The position numbers and the translations under genes are program-made. A stretch of 64,000 nt of DNA from Apostichopus japonicus (Eukaryota; Echinodermata; Holothuroidea; Aspidochirotida; Stichopodidae), in contig NC_092566.1 of NCBI RefSeq assembly GCF_037975245.1, forward strand, positions 6,914,001 to 6,978,000, given 5' to 3'. Shown here one piece after another: positions 1 through 12,459 of the stretch (position 1 is its first letter; each line of letters begins with the position of its first letter). The notes beneath the pieces were generated by a model. That model searched no databases. It worked only from the letters and a program-made list of their open reading frames with translations, and was not told the origin of the DNA.

Positions 1-3000
1 ATTAACAGCATTTCTCGCTTCGATGTCTCTCAATTTCCCCTTTCCAATCTCTGTACATATTATTTAGATATACTCAGCATTCTGGACAACTTCATATTTG
101 GAAACTAGTTTTTATAAACGATTATGATATATGATATTACATGTCGAAGGGAGTTGTGTTTCATATATAGATAAAGAAATAAATATCAAAGTTGTTGCCG
201 TTACACAGACTTAACAAAACGAGTACCATTTTTATTTTACCCGCTGAAAAAGTCAGAAATAATTCGATCGATTTTCTGAGAAAAAACATAATGATGGGAG
301 TGGGGTGTTGGGGGGTGGGTGACGGTGGGTGACGGAGAGGGAATGAGACATTAAACATGTTTGAATATCCTGGTACAGCTAGGGTTGTTACTGATAGTCT
401 TACATAGATAACAGAACATACACACTAATATATAACCATTCAAAACACTTGCATCAGAGTCGTAAAATATAATCGTACCGCTTTTCTTTTTACTGTATAG
501 ACAAGACATTTCTTTACGAGATTTTTTGGTTTAATCCTACAGCTAACTTTCACAAATCACTTACAGGCAAAATTATCTCTTTTTGTCCTTTCTTTTTTTG
601 CATCTCTTCCAAAGCAAACGGTTTATTCTAAAACTTCTCAGTGATAATTGACTCAAAGGTCAGGTCAGCATTCAATGCCGAAGGATCATTACACACAAAA
701 TTTCCCGGTAAATCTTGAAAAAGAAAAAATTGCATTTAACTCAATAAACTTTATGAATGAACTCAGGTAGTGGTGGTATTATGAAGAGAAGGGGGGAAAA
801 ACTGCTCGAGGCGTTCATAATCAAAGGAAACGTGTAAATACCATACTTAAATATATATAATTGAAATCGTATACGAGTTGGAAAATCCAGAGGGGTGAAA
901 AAACTTCCAGATGTATAGTTATATATATAGAGTCTATGTGTTTCCTGGAAATATCCTTTTGAGTCGCTCTATTAGAAAAAAAAAGACCCCGGTGAAGTGC
1001 TTTGTTCCGAGTTCAGAGGGGATATTTTCGACATGTGTCACCGTTACTTCACCCTCTGTGGCCTATTATATAATTTCCTCACTGCAGCGTTACAGACAGT
1101 GAACTGTTTAAAGTATATATCGTCAATAAAATTTCTTGGAAAACAATTTCAAATTCAAAAGTTTACAGAGAATAAATCGACTGGACGACAATGAAATGAA
1201 ATACTCAATATGACAATTGAATAGCTAAAAATAACAATAAAATAAAAAAATAAAAAAATAAAAAAAAATCGGCGCAGGAGTCTATAATTGTCTATGGGAA
1301 CAATAAATTGATTTTCAATTCCTTCATTGATCGGGGTATAAAAACTTCAGAGGACAACGACGTACTATAAGCAATGTCGTTATTGACAGGTATAATATAG
1401 TGGGACAGTTAAATTTGTTGAATTTCCATTGGGGGGGGGGCATATTAATCATTTTTGACATTAGTTATACCACCTATTTTGGAGGGCGGGGGTGGGGGGG
1501 GGGGGAGGCTATATTGCTATTCTAAACTCCAGTTCCCGATTAAATAATCCCTTTAAAAAAAAAACCCACAGAGATATAGAGGTCACAACAAGGTCACAAG
1601 AAAATAAGGGGTTGGGATGTGTGTGGGGGGGGGGGAGGTTGTACGGGAATGGGTAATAAAACAGCATATAAGCTAGGAGATTCGTTTGACACGAATAACT
1701 TCAATACATTGCCACAAGTGACACTGATATGAAAGCTTTCATACGTTACGCACGTTATTGTATTCCCACCCCTCCCCCTCCCCTCCCCCGCGTCGATTTT
1801 AACCCTTCGTTTAAAAGAGATGGCAAGAGAAAATATACATAATGTATAACATGCCCGCTCTCTCTCTCGCTCTCTTCAGAAAGGTACAGTAGCCACAAAG
1901 AGGTTATATGTCATGGGGGGGGGGGAGACAAGCATGGGGGGACCAGTGAATGAGATCGAAGAAAATCGGATTATGTCAATCCAAGGGTCAGTTATAGGGT
2001 TCGTGAAGCGAGTTAGCGGAGTACATACATGTTAACAAAAGTGGAGTGGATGAGAGAGGAATGACGGTGTGGTAGAGGGGGTAGGGGGTAGGGGTGTGGT
2101 CGGGTGACTTAAAGAAGCTGGTTGGGTTTGAAGGGGACGGCAAACAGGAGTTTGACGGAGAGTTATGTACCAATTAAGAGAGTATCCCGCTTGGGAAGGG
2201 CGAACCCGGCCTTGCACTTTGTCCCGACCGTAGACTGACCTGGCTGTTCTATTGGCGAGCCCGTCATAGACCCAGGGTCGAAACAAAGTAGGTATATTAG
2301 TCACGAACACCATTTATACCTTCCTTGCAATAAATATTAAAATTGATTTCTGCTTTAAGCCGCTTCGTGAATCGTAACAATAATGTCACAGTTTGTTTGA
2401 GAGAGGAATTCAAAGGTGTCAAAAGCCCCAGGTATGCTGGGGCTTTGTCTACGATCATTCAGTGTCACTATACACATGTATGCAACGGTTACAGGAATTA
2501 ATAGACGGAAAATAAAAGCTTGATTTCAAAGAAGGTCCCTATAGATTGAGATAAAAGATATCGAAAATAGCACGACAGAACAATACCTTGCAGTGCAATG
2601 ACTTACACGAGTGGCACCGGTTGGTAGGGATATAGGCCGAATTGTTCGCCAAAGTTTAAAAACTGCCGCAACGTTTCCCAGGAATTTTTTTAAAGAGTTT
2701 GCGAGAAATATCATTCTATGGAATTACAGGAAAGTTAAAAAAGCTTTTTTTTCCCTTTCTTTTTTTCTAATAAACTATAAGTGTATCGCACAGGATTATT
2801 TCGGAATGGTAGCCTAAAGTGCACGTACCTTACTCGTCCATTGCCCTATGTCGACACCAAATTCTACATGAATCCGTGTAGATAACGTCTATATTCCTTT
2901 ACGTTTTATTGGCCTTTTTTTTACTATATGCAGTATTTTAGGCATGAAAACAATCTAAGCTATGCCGTATGGATAATCTTTAACAATAACCTTGGACCTT

Positions 3001-6000
3001 GAAACGATGGGTGGTTCATTTTTCTCTTTCGATTTTAAAAGTCGTATAAAGATGAATCAAGATTCTTTCATTTTTCCTGAACAGAAAGAGAGAGAGGGGA
3101 AAAAAACTTATCCAAATGAGATACTAACCTGAAATGTTTAGACTTTTTTATGCGAACTGCCCTACTTTTTTCAGAACAAGAAGAGAAAAAAAAAACACAG
3201 AAGAAATGGGGGAAAGAGTGAGAAGGGGTGGGGGGTGGGGGGAGGGGACGGTGAAGACTTAAAAATGACAGTTACAATTTGTAAATGCCAGATCAAGTCC
3301 TATAAAATACTATAGTCAATAGTTAAGCAAAATAGCTAACATGATATGGGTCTTAACTTAGCAAATCTAAAAGACACGGAGCCAAAGTTTCACAGATTGA
3401 ACTAGCTCTCCTACCTAGCCTATTGCGCGGACTGAAAATTGGTAACGCATTAAACCCAAAGCCATGCATGCTACGCAGGCAAATTGACGATTGGCTTAAA
3501 CTGTGTAGTGGGGTCGCAAAATGCAAAGTAGTATGAATTGCGAGATAGTTTGTGAAACACTCGACTGGCGTTCATCACCCACCCTCCTCCTCCTCCCCAC
3601 AGCCCACCACCACTACCAGGATAAATAAAAGTACCCTATCAAGGTCAATGTACGGGAGCTCAGCATGTATATACTATGGAATTGTGTTTTGATGTCCCAC
3701 GCGGCGCCCACACAATAAGGGAGTGACCCATGCGTATCAACACTGCGTACGATCGTATAACGTTAGTATAGCACCTTACATTTCATTTAAAAAAAAAGAT
3801 ATAAAAAAAGAAGCCCTTTCATTCATTTCTTGTTTCACTTTTAACATTAAAATAATAAGCACCGCGCATAAATACCCCGGTGTAGTGAACTCATATAAAG
3901 CCTATATAGGCGAGTTTAGGTCAATACTCACCTCGCCATATATGTGGGCAAGGTTACATTCAAACTTGTTACATTGTTACACAAACATTAGTAAAACATC
4001 TATATCACCAGTAAAGGTTGCTTATTATAGAAACATGTTCAATTGAACAAACATTATCACCTAGATAATGCAATATATAATACCGGTCAAAGAGAGATAT
4101 CATTCGTTTAATATTCACCAATCTAACATGCAGGGATGTGTAGCGTTCCTATCAATAATATACACTAGGCCATATGTGAAAGGTTAAAATCCGAACCCAT
4201 GCACAGACAATGTATGCGAATTTTTTCACAGAAAAAAAAATTTGAGAGTCATAAGCTGAGTCCCTTTGGGATAATGCCCCGATCTCGGATAGAATGTATT
4301 AGATAAATTTGTGAAGGCTTTTACTCACAACACTTTAGCATGGTGAAATATTTTTGAGGTTGTATTAAGAGGTCGCGTTTGTGACGTCACTTGGATACCT
4401 GCTGTGTTTTAAAGAATGAAATACCACGTGGCCTTTTATCACTTGATATCGATGGTAGGATGTTTCCCTCATGAACTAGCCATAGGATAACATAGGCTAA
4501 TTCCTAAACTTCTTCTTGGTGGTTATTGAAGGAGAAACATGTTGTAAGCATCCTGGTGAAGTCTGTAAAAGGCCTACATGTATAGCAATTGCACGAAAGT
4601 TTATATAGTTGCGTTTCTCGCCCAGATTGTACTATGATAGTATGAACCATTTCGAAATCAATTTTCTCTTGAGCAAATTGGTAAGTATAAATTGGTTGTT
4701 TAGTACTGTGTTACGACACACATACGTCATATGCAATCATTTGAGTTAATGCCTGTATCGCAAAGAACTATACATATTGCGTACACCATCCATCCCTTCC
4801 CTATCATGAAAGAAAGCAAACAAATAAAACGCATATTAAGTCTCTTCTCTCTATAAACAGCAACTTTAACGGTTTTTCAAAAGAAAAATAACCTTCTTGA
4901 TGTTTTTTTCGGTATGTTTGCAGTATACTGTATACAAAGGCCTATATATATGTAATATGTTATGGAAATATCTATAGGGCAACGATGTCAGAATATACAA
5001 AGCACACAGTTACCTATATTGCTATCATACATGGTGAATCACACCAATAAAATGTGCGCGGTACATTGTGGGTGGGACTACTTAAAGATAAATACCACGG
5101 CCTCCGAGGTCCATGCCCGACCCCCTACCAGGGAATTCAATATAAGCAATAATAATATCTATGTATAAGTATTTTTTTTTTTTTTTTAAGAAAGGTGGAT
5201 TTCTGGAGCATTAATCACATACTTGATATAACAGTTGAAAGGAGACGATTACACGTTTGTAAGATTTAAGATATTGGCGGGTTGAAAAGTGGGAACAGAA
5301 GAAGTGGCGTTATGCGGCAGTGTCTTAATTTATCTTGGGCACTACAAACTCAATTATAAGAAACTTCGCTCTGTGGTATTCATGCATGCATGCATGCATG
5401 CATGCATGCATGCATGCATGCCTACCAGAACTCAGTCCTGTTACACAGTAACTCTCATTTACCTTGAAAAGTTGTAAGCAGAAATATTTTCACAATAAAA
5501 TGAAGAATACGATGAAAATAGGTTAAAAAAAACTGTCACAAATGTTGAAATATGTTACATTATTTCAGTAAGCTTATTGCAAACTTAGCAGTCATTTTAG
5601 CATATCTAACCTTTTTTCCCCTTTCACTATACACAGTCCGACCCGTTAAGCTTGTACAGTAGGCTATATCTGTATAAACCTTAACATATAATGTAGCCTA
5701 TCCAATAATAATAACAATAATAAATTTACACAACCGATCTTTATCTGTAGTGATAATTTAACAAGTAACGTAATTAAGTTTATCAACAAAAGGTTTTTTC
5801 CCCCTCCTTACTTATGCTTTTAACAAAAACGGAAAACTTCGCAATATGAAACTAACGTCCCAGTTGGGGAAAAGGCTAACAGATTCTAAATGATTTTGAT
5901 AACTACGGTATAGCTGAGCATATATAGTATAGTTTTGCCCAGTTTCTGTTCTACTTATAATAGTGATCGGTAGGTCACCGAAACGGTTTTTGTACGGTAT

Positions 6001-8760
6001 TTAATTCGTTGACATTCTTTTTCATTCATTTATTTATTATTTCTTCAGTATATGCACACAAAATTACAAGAAATGTATTACAAAAATGGATATTACACTC
6101 TTAGACCAAAAAGGTTCTGATTTGTCACGTATTTGGGAACATTTTCGGGTTTTAAATGATTCTTTCAAAGAGTTATACACTTAGAAAAAAAAGGGGTCCA
6201 ACCTGTCACGTATTTGGAACCTTTTCGAGTCTTTAACGGTCTAAACCCTCCTTCTCCAAAAGTGTATAGTGTATACAATGAGACAATTTTTACAACGATT
6301 TTAATATACAATTCATAAACTTGAAGAAATGAAGAGAGATCTGAAAAGCTAAATGTAATAGAATACTTGTCGAGTGAAAATTGACAAACATTCCTAACCA
6401 TTCATATCCACTTCTTGCCTGATCTAAGGAGGTAAATAGATCTAAACGAAGCACGATTTGTTCCTTTGTCTGTTAACCCTTCTTTTCCCATCCCCCCACC
6501 CCCACCCTATTTCGTTCTCGACATTCAAATATAAAAGTGGAATGGTAAAGCTATGGTTCTCAAAGGCTGTTTGTACGAGATTAAATTGTTTCTTCGCATC
6601 TTTGTATTTTCTCCAATTAAATTAAGTTTAACACTTGCTCTAGTAACTGTGGCTAGCCATTTACCCCCCCCCCCCCCGGGAAACCACTAATAGACAATTG
6701 AGACGAAAGAAATATGTAATTCTAGGGTCTTTTATATTCTTTATCCATCTTTGCGCATCTTCATACTTTCAATCAGTCAACCCGTACTATATATATTTAT
6801 ATACATGGACAACCACATTGAGCTTCAAGTTTAATAGGTGAAAGTATCCCCCTCAGTGAAGTACTCCGTGTCTGCTCCTTAAATGCGGCGAAATACACGA
6901 ATATGCCATCGATAACACTTAACTATATACATGCCATGGGCTTCACATCTGTCGAGTAAGATTTTTGTTTTTTGCCAGTGTTTCGAGTATCGAAACTTAT
7001 TTAGTTGAATGGCCTATGCGCTGTGGTGAAAGCTGTTGAAGCGCGAAAAAAGTAATAAAACAATAGACCTATTAATTATAGCCAAATCGCTTACTTATTT
7101 CACAGACTTAACTTCCCAGAAGAGTGAACACGGAAGTAAATTTCTCTATAATGTGTATATTGATATATATATATATATCATGTATAGTTGATGATTGTTA
7201 ACACGTGTGTGTAAAACCATAGCCTAAGTTTTTTGTCTAAGATGTTCAAGAGGTGTTTCCAAATTTTTTATACTACATGATGTGATAAAAACAAAAATTC
7301 TCAGTTCTGTCTCTCTGTCTCTCTCTCTTTCTCTCCCTCTGACCCCCCCCCCCTTTTTTGGAAGATGACTGAATAATCCTGGGTTTCAGCACCTGAGCTG
7401 AGATGATCAAAAGAAACTATGAAACACTAAAATTTCTTGAACATACCTTAATTGCAAGCTATACTGTCAAATTGAATGAATAACTACCCTTAGATAGTGC
7501 TCGTTGTTATCGAAACACGGGGTATAAGAGGTTATGTGGTTTATTACAGTAGAAGACAATGATCAAGAATAGCTGAAACATGCTTGTACCAGGGAGCTGC
7601 TACTGCTTGTACCATAGACAGTCTGAAAACCAACCCCTGGTAGCATAACAAATAGCGCAAACATTTCAGACGTTTTATAAAATTTTAGCGAATAATGCAT
7701 ATGGCAATGACGGATTAGAATCACGACAATTGAAGATTCTTAAGAGTTTTAATGCTGAATTAAAAAAAAAAAAAAAGCAAAACTGATGTTCTTTGATGAT
7801 TCATTTGGATGATAAAGAGTAAACATCCAATTAACATTAAAAGAGAAAACAAGAAAAAGAACGGGATAATGAAAGGAAAAGTTACAAATAATATTGACAT
7901 CACAAACTATCCTCTGTGACCCATTCTCTGGGGGTAATGAAGGGTTCATCTGACAGAAGTAAGTCACCCTCAGACACTCATATTCATCTATAAGGAGAAA
8001 AAGCATGCCACCCACCCACAGAGGGGACCCCTCTCAAGCAAACTGCTTACAATGCGTCTACATAGATGATATGCAGACTCATGCATTTATAGCGAGCATG
8101 TTGCACGACGTAATTATTCACTGTCGGATACGAATTCCACATATAGGCAATAGTAAGAGAGTAACTATACTAACATGAAAGCAACTGCTATAGGTTAACC
8201 CAATTGGGTTAAAAAAAATTCTTCTAAAATTATGTCAGAGACCCCCCCCTCCCCCTTCCCCCAACACACACACACACATAATTATCGTCACTGCGGTAGG
8301 AAGCTGCTTTAAGTCCACATGTGAACATGATATAAGCAAGATTAAACGAGACAGATATAGACAACAGATAAACCAGCCAAACAAAAACAAGAGTTATTTT
8401 ACGTGTCATGTGGTTTTCTACTAGGAAAGACATTTAAAAATGGAATTATTAGTTGAAAATAGCCAAATTTCTTAGAAAACATGCATGGTCAAATTATTCC
8501 TAGACTTTCAGGTATAACACACTCAGACAAATGATCACCCCCTTGTGCGGTCGGTAAGATTTCTAATTTTGTAAACCCCATGTTTAGAAAAGGAATCAAC
8601 CCGTCCCTGGCCAACTGTGGAAAATGGATTATTACAATATATAGGCCTATATACCGGTGCCACATGGACGATAGCTAAAAACCATAGAAGGTAATACAGG
8701 CTTCATATGGTCAATTCCATTACTTCTCTCTGAGTTCAATTAGTTCATAAAACATGTTTA
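1..8760. other. Non-coding stretch on the 3' side of the IRF exons, probably intron or downstream gene body
   Basis: No exon or known protein domain was recognised on either strand; all open frames are short and of low complexity. Because the IRF gene runs on the minus strand and its last visible exon ends in a splice donor at 9961, some or all of this stretch should be intron. I searched by eye for the expected second DNA-binding-domain exon (motif like W-K-A-N-F-R) and did not find it. Poly-G runs lie near 1431, 1494, 1626 and 8764 and a poly-C run near 6664. No transposon ends were seen. Confidence 0.5.
5381..5421. repeat. (ATGC)n microsatellite
   Basis: Ten uninterrupted copies of the self-complementary tetranucleotide CATG. 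The repeat reads the same on both strands and can form alternative structure. Confidence 0.95.
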
Positions 8761-8794
8761 AGAGGGGGGGGGGGGGTAGGGAGGGGAAGGGAAG

Positions 8795-8806
8795 GAAAGT
8801 GAAACT
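8795..8806 (+). promoter_or_regulatory. IRF-element / ISRE-like site in IRF intron 2
   Basis: GAAAGTGAAACT matches the IRF-binding consensus GAAANNGAAA with the further C-T of a strong interferon-stimulated response element. It lies about 1.16 kb inside the intron that follows the IRF DNA-binding exon, which allows autoregulation. The 8-base core is expected by chance about twice in a window of this size, so only the full 12-base fit and the position favour function. Confidence 0.35.
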
Positions 8807-9961
8807 TAGGCTAATACCAGAAAGATATTTTAATAAGTGTTGAACCTGTCAACATATCAACACCACTCTCTGAGCACAAAATTATTGGTTTTCTTTACAT
8901 TGAAAAAAGAGTATTGTTGGTATTGTGAACCCTTCCCAATACCCCTTCCCCTTCCCTATCCCCTTGATCAAATGACAACCTTTCCTTCAAGTTTACAATG
9001 GTGCAAAATTAAGTCTCTTGATAGCTAAGTTGGTGGGGTGGTATAAGTAACAAAGAGGGGACACGCTACAGGGACATTATGCAACATCAGGTTAGTTTAG
9101 CCTGTGCACATTTAAGATAGTTTTTAGGGTCGTAAAGTGGTGGCGGTGGAGAAAGAATTTTACACGTTTATCAAATAGTTTAATCGCGATTTCAATTTCC
9201 ATATATAGCAACAGTTACAGTATCACGGCAGTATAGACTTAGCTTATCACACTAACGTTAACTTAAATCAATAAAATGATATCCCAAAGGCGAAGAAGGA
9301 TAAGATGACAGTTAGTCAAATAAAACATATATAAACAGGGAAGTCTAGGGTATAGTAGTGAGAAACACATCATAAACAATACAATGCTGTACCATATTTA
9401 GTGTCTGCAATTAAGATAACGAGGTAGTAATAACATGATCAGATAGAACCTGTAAAATGTTGGTTTTGTTGAGATGTCATACACGATGTTGCAATATACT
9501 TTCTAGATTATACCAAATGGAATCTTTTGTGATGATTCAGATTATCAGATTAACTGACAAACATACATAAATACACACAGACATACTGAATGTTACTCTG
9601 GTGGAGATTTCATAATGGCACAGCATGTGGGATTTTAACCCGTTTATTATCAGATCAGTGGAATAGGATATGTGACCGCTTTGTTATGATCTTAACATTT
9701 TAGGGTTAAATGACTAGTTCATGTTTGTAGATGAGATATTTATGATGTATTCGGGTTTGGGGAACGGGGAGGGCGGGGAGTGGCAGGGTGGGGGGTGGAC
9801 GTTGGTTGTTAAAGGGGTGATAGGTCAGATAAGGGAAGGATATCTTTAATATTCTTTAATGTGGATCGCTATGAGGCGTAGGTGACCTCTTGTAACTGCA
9901 CATTAAAAACGAAAACCGCGTCATTTTTTGATTAATCAAAATATTAAAGAAAAATACTCAC

Positions 9962-10853
9962 TGGTATGGATTGCCCAAGCCTTAAAGAGGGACGCATCTC
10001 TGTCTTTAATCCAGCCGTGTCTTGCCGCGTGTTTCCAAGGGATTTTCACAGTTTGTTTGTCTTTATCTTCCCATTCCAAGCCAGGAATTTTTTGCTCCTC
10101 GATCATTTTAGTCAACCACGGTCGCAATCGCATCCGTTCAGCCGGGCGTGGCGGCTTCGTTAAAATACTCTCTTGTGATGGTTGCGGTGGGTGGTGGCGA
10201 GGGTATTGATGGGTACTGTTCGGGTTGTATCCCGACGGTACAGCAGACATGTGCGGGGCCGCATAGGATACACCTTGATGAAACATCGACCCAGGCTGTT
10301 GGAATGCAGCCATGTGGCTCGGTTGAGGTAACACGATACCGGGCATTGTCGAAGGTAGTCGTGTCGTGGGCTGATAGTAACGGCGTGGGTAGTAATCACT
10401 GGAATGTCAAATGGAGAAAATGTTTGGATGAGTTTGAAATGTTGTTGATTATCCATTGTTTATGATTCCTTTATGAAGACAATGACAAATATGAACGGTA
10501 TCGTTTCTCGACGGGATAAGATAACGAAGAATAGATATTTTGGCTACACTGTCCAAGAGGAAGCTTAATACAGAATTAACATTGAAGGCTTGATCATTTT
10601 CTTTTATAAGAGTTTCATAATTAGATGGTTAAATAAAAACAGAGCTGTTGACGTTGAAGTCCAAATTTCCACTAAAAGCGAAAACGAAAAGTTATAAAGA
10701 GAAAGAGGTAGCGGCTTATGATAACAAAAAAAAAGTGAGGTTGCCAGTGGCGAATCTATACATGGAAAAGAGAAACATACATCTTACAAATGGAAAACTT
10801 AAATAAAAAAGAATGAATGATAGATAGGATTGTTACCTTGGGTGGCAAGCCAT
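9962..10853 (-). CDS. Interferon regulatory factor, 5' part (two coding exon pieces)
   Basis: IRF-family transcription factors bind GAAA repeats in immune and developmental genes. Coding pieces are 10853-10837 (17 nt) and 10398-9962 (437 nt), joined over a GT-AG intron at 10836-10399. The join gives one open frame of 151 codons plus one base, starting MACHPSDYY. The start AAAGTATGG has A at -3 and G at +4. Residues 1-93 are rich in Pro, His, Tyr and Gln. Residues 94-151 are the first part of the IRF DNA-binding domain, with W at 100, 115, 127, 135 and 147. That spacing (15, 12, 8, 12) is identical to human IRF1, and RPWL, IPWKHAA, HGW and WAIHT are readable. The exon ends ACCA|GTGAGT in phase 1 after the H-T pair, the same position and phase as a vertebrate IRF1 intron. 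The gene is incomplete: the rest of the domain and the activation region are not recognised. Domain best resembles the IRF1/2 type. Alternative starts are Met24 (10346) and Met35. Domain call is near certain; exon 1 is inferred. Confidence 0.93.
10399..10836 (-). other. IRF intron 1
   Basis: The donor reads CCAAG|GTAACA and the acceptor ACATTCCAG|TGATT, preceded by a fairly pyrimidine-rich stretch with a TTGAC branch-like motif. Evidence for the intron is the frame: the exon 2 frame has a stop (TGA at 10409-10407) just upstream, while splicing to the donor at 10836 supplies an in-frame ATG with good context. Without splicing, translation would have to begin at Met24. Confidence 0.7.
10680..10691 (+). 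promoter_or_regulatory. IRF-element-like site in IRF intron 1
   Basis: GAAAACGAAAAG fits GAAANNGAAA and lies about 160 bp downstream of the proposed start codon. Vertebrate IRF1 and IRF2 genes are themselves interferon responsive, so a site near the promoter is plausible. It sits in A-rich sequence where such matches arise easily. Confidence 0.3.
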
Positions 10854-11060
10854 ACTTTCAGTTCATCCAAATCAAAATATGCCAAGAATTTCAAATATTT
10901 CTTTAGATGGTGAAAAAACTTTGTTCAATATAATCTGACAGCAAACGTCAACCCTTTAACTCTTCAAGTCCACAAATCTGGATCAAAATTCGCGAACACA
11001 GTTGGCCATTTTGTTCTATCCTCTATTGGCTGGTCGCGCTGACGAATGGCCAATCGCTCA
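10854..11060 (-). promoter_or_regulatory. Probable IRF promoter and 5' untranslated region
   Basis: Reading minus, a CCAAT box lies at 11029-11025 and an inverted one (ATTGG) at 11054-11050, 170-200 bp upstream of the proposed ATG, in a local CpG-bearing patch. There is no TATA box, so the start of transcription would lie somewhere near 10940-10990. A short upstream frame (ATG at 11009-11007, eight codons) would be in the leader only if transcription starts above it. Position and composition support a promoter; no transcript evidence is available. Confidence 0.5.
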
Positions 11061-11990
11061 ACAGCGTACATGAATATTCATAGCATTCAACATCTCACAC
11101 AATCTATCAATCCGAAAGCCGTGGCGTTAAAATTGAAACCCATTATCCGGAAGTTCCTTAACTAGCACGTAAAGTTGAAGAAAGTATGATGTTTTGTATG
11201 TATTACAAGCTTTTGCATTTTAAACCTCATGTCGTACTATCATGGGCCTTAAACGGACTAAGTGGAAGTTAAATATATCTAACCAACCATCTTTTAAGAA
11301 GCTTTTGACAATAATGGTATAGGAATTGCCTCGTAGCTATGCGGGTAATCCTTCGCTAGATTCGTCAAGAATGTCACATGAGCGAATGACGCCCACGTGA
11401 CAAGGATGTATAGGTTATAACATATACAGTGACTCAGTATGATAGGCTCTTGATAAAATTTGACAGATGATGAAATTACAAGTTTTCTTTTCTGATACCC
11501 AGGTGACCATTTTCACGTCATATTAAAACATAAACTTATGTGTTACATATCATAGCTCAACGGGGAACACTGCAGATTTGTCTCTGCCATGTAGCATAAT
11601 ATCGTTTCAGCCCATTTACCTCCATTTTGATAGTCACCGTAATGCGCATGCCCAGTACAAGAAGCTCCATGATAACTGACCGGATACGTGGAACAATTTT
11701 GAAAGTTTGACTGACTCAGCTATGATTACAGCTGAATAAAGTCTTCACGCGGAGATTATGAATTCTTTGTTGTTTAAACCAGCATAATGAACAAAAGAAT
11801 ATTTCCATTTCATGTAACAGAGTCTGTTCAAAGTATCTCTATCCAGATCTGGCTTTAGGAATCACAAATGATTTTCGAGTTGGTTAGCATCATGTTTGAT
11901 CTCTAGTGTAAGGCGAAATATGTCATCAAAACAGAACTAGCATTCTTCAATACATGTGGTGGCGACCTTTCTCACCGGTTTCGATCCTCT
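11061..11990. other. Upstream flank of the IRF gene
   Basis: AT-rich unique-looking sequence with no open frame of note and no recognised repeat. It could hold distal promoter elements. Confidence 0.5.
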
Positions 11991-11998
11991 GGAAATTC

Positions 11999-12372
11999 CA
12001 GTGGCGTAGGAAGGTACTTTTGAGTGGGGGGGGGGGGGCTGAAGACTGATGGCCGGCCTGGCGGAGGGGTCTAAGGGGAGGGGGTGTCCCCCTCCCCTTT
12101 GGAATTTTTTGCATTTCCAGGTGGCCTCAGATGCAATTTGGTGCAATATAGCACACTTCAACCCACCCACTCCATTTTGTATATATTTTTGCATTTTCAC
12201 CTGGCCTTAGATGCAATTTGGTGCTCCAAATGAGATTTTCTTCTCATTTGGAAATGAAAAAGGGGTTTTCTGACCTGCGAAGCGGGGGGGGGGGGGCGGA
12301 ATGATACTTCCGCCCCTCCATATTTTTCACTGGGGGGCTGGCGCCCCCAGCCCCCCGGTTCCTACGCTTTTG
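11999..12372. mobile_element. hAT-like non-autonomous DNA transposon (374 bp)
   Basis: The element is bounded by a perfect 8-bp target-site duplication GGAAATTC (11991-11998 and 12373-12380). Its ends share GCGTAGGAA in inverted orientation (left CAGTGGCGTAGGAA; right TTCCTACGCTTTTG). CAG-type ends and an 8-bp duplication are the hAT signature. Inside are a poly-G run, a GC hairpin (AAGGGGAGGGGG-TGT-CCCCCTCCCC at about 12073-12101) and two copies of a TTAGATGCAATTTGGTGC-like module. It has no coding capacity. Confidence 0.9.
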
Positions 12373-12391
12373 GGAAATTCAATCAGCCTAG

Positions 12392-12459
12392 TCCATAGCC
12401 TAGTTGGTTAGGGTCCCCCACATACAAAGTGGGAGGCCCGGGGTTCGAAATCCGATGGA
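12392..12459 (+). repeat. tRNA-like sequence, probable SINE head
   Basis: The stretch has an A-box-like TAGCCTAGTTGGTTAGGG and a B-box-like GGGTTCGAAATCC. A tRNA-like fold is possible: acceptor TCCAT/ATGGA, anticodon stem CCCAC/GTGGG with a 7-base loop, and a weakened T stem. The apparent anticodon ACA and the mismatched T stem argue against a working tRNA. It starts 12 bp after the right duplication of the hAT-like element. Confidence 0.5.

Noticed and set aside
10160-10456. Alternative minus-strand frame opening MDNQQHFKLIQ with strong start context
   Set aside because: It overlaps the IRF exon in another frame, and its first part lies inside the proposed intron. It could join the IRF frame only by a frameshift, while splicing from 10836 gives an in-frame start without one.
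10839-10911. Minus-strand frame upstream of the IRF donor that reads like protein (LKKYLKFL, DELKVWLATQ)
   Set aside because: It has no start codon before its upstream stop and is out of frame with the IRF exon after splicing.
12392-12459. A functional tRNA gene
   Set aside because: The T stem is mismatched and the apparent anticodon ACA is unusual, so a SINE-type relic is more likely.
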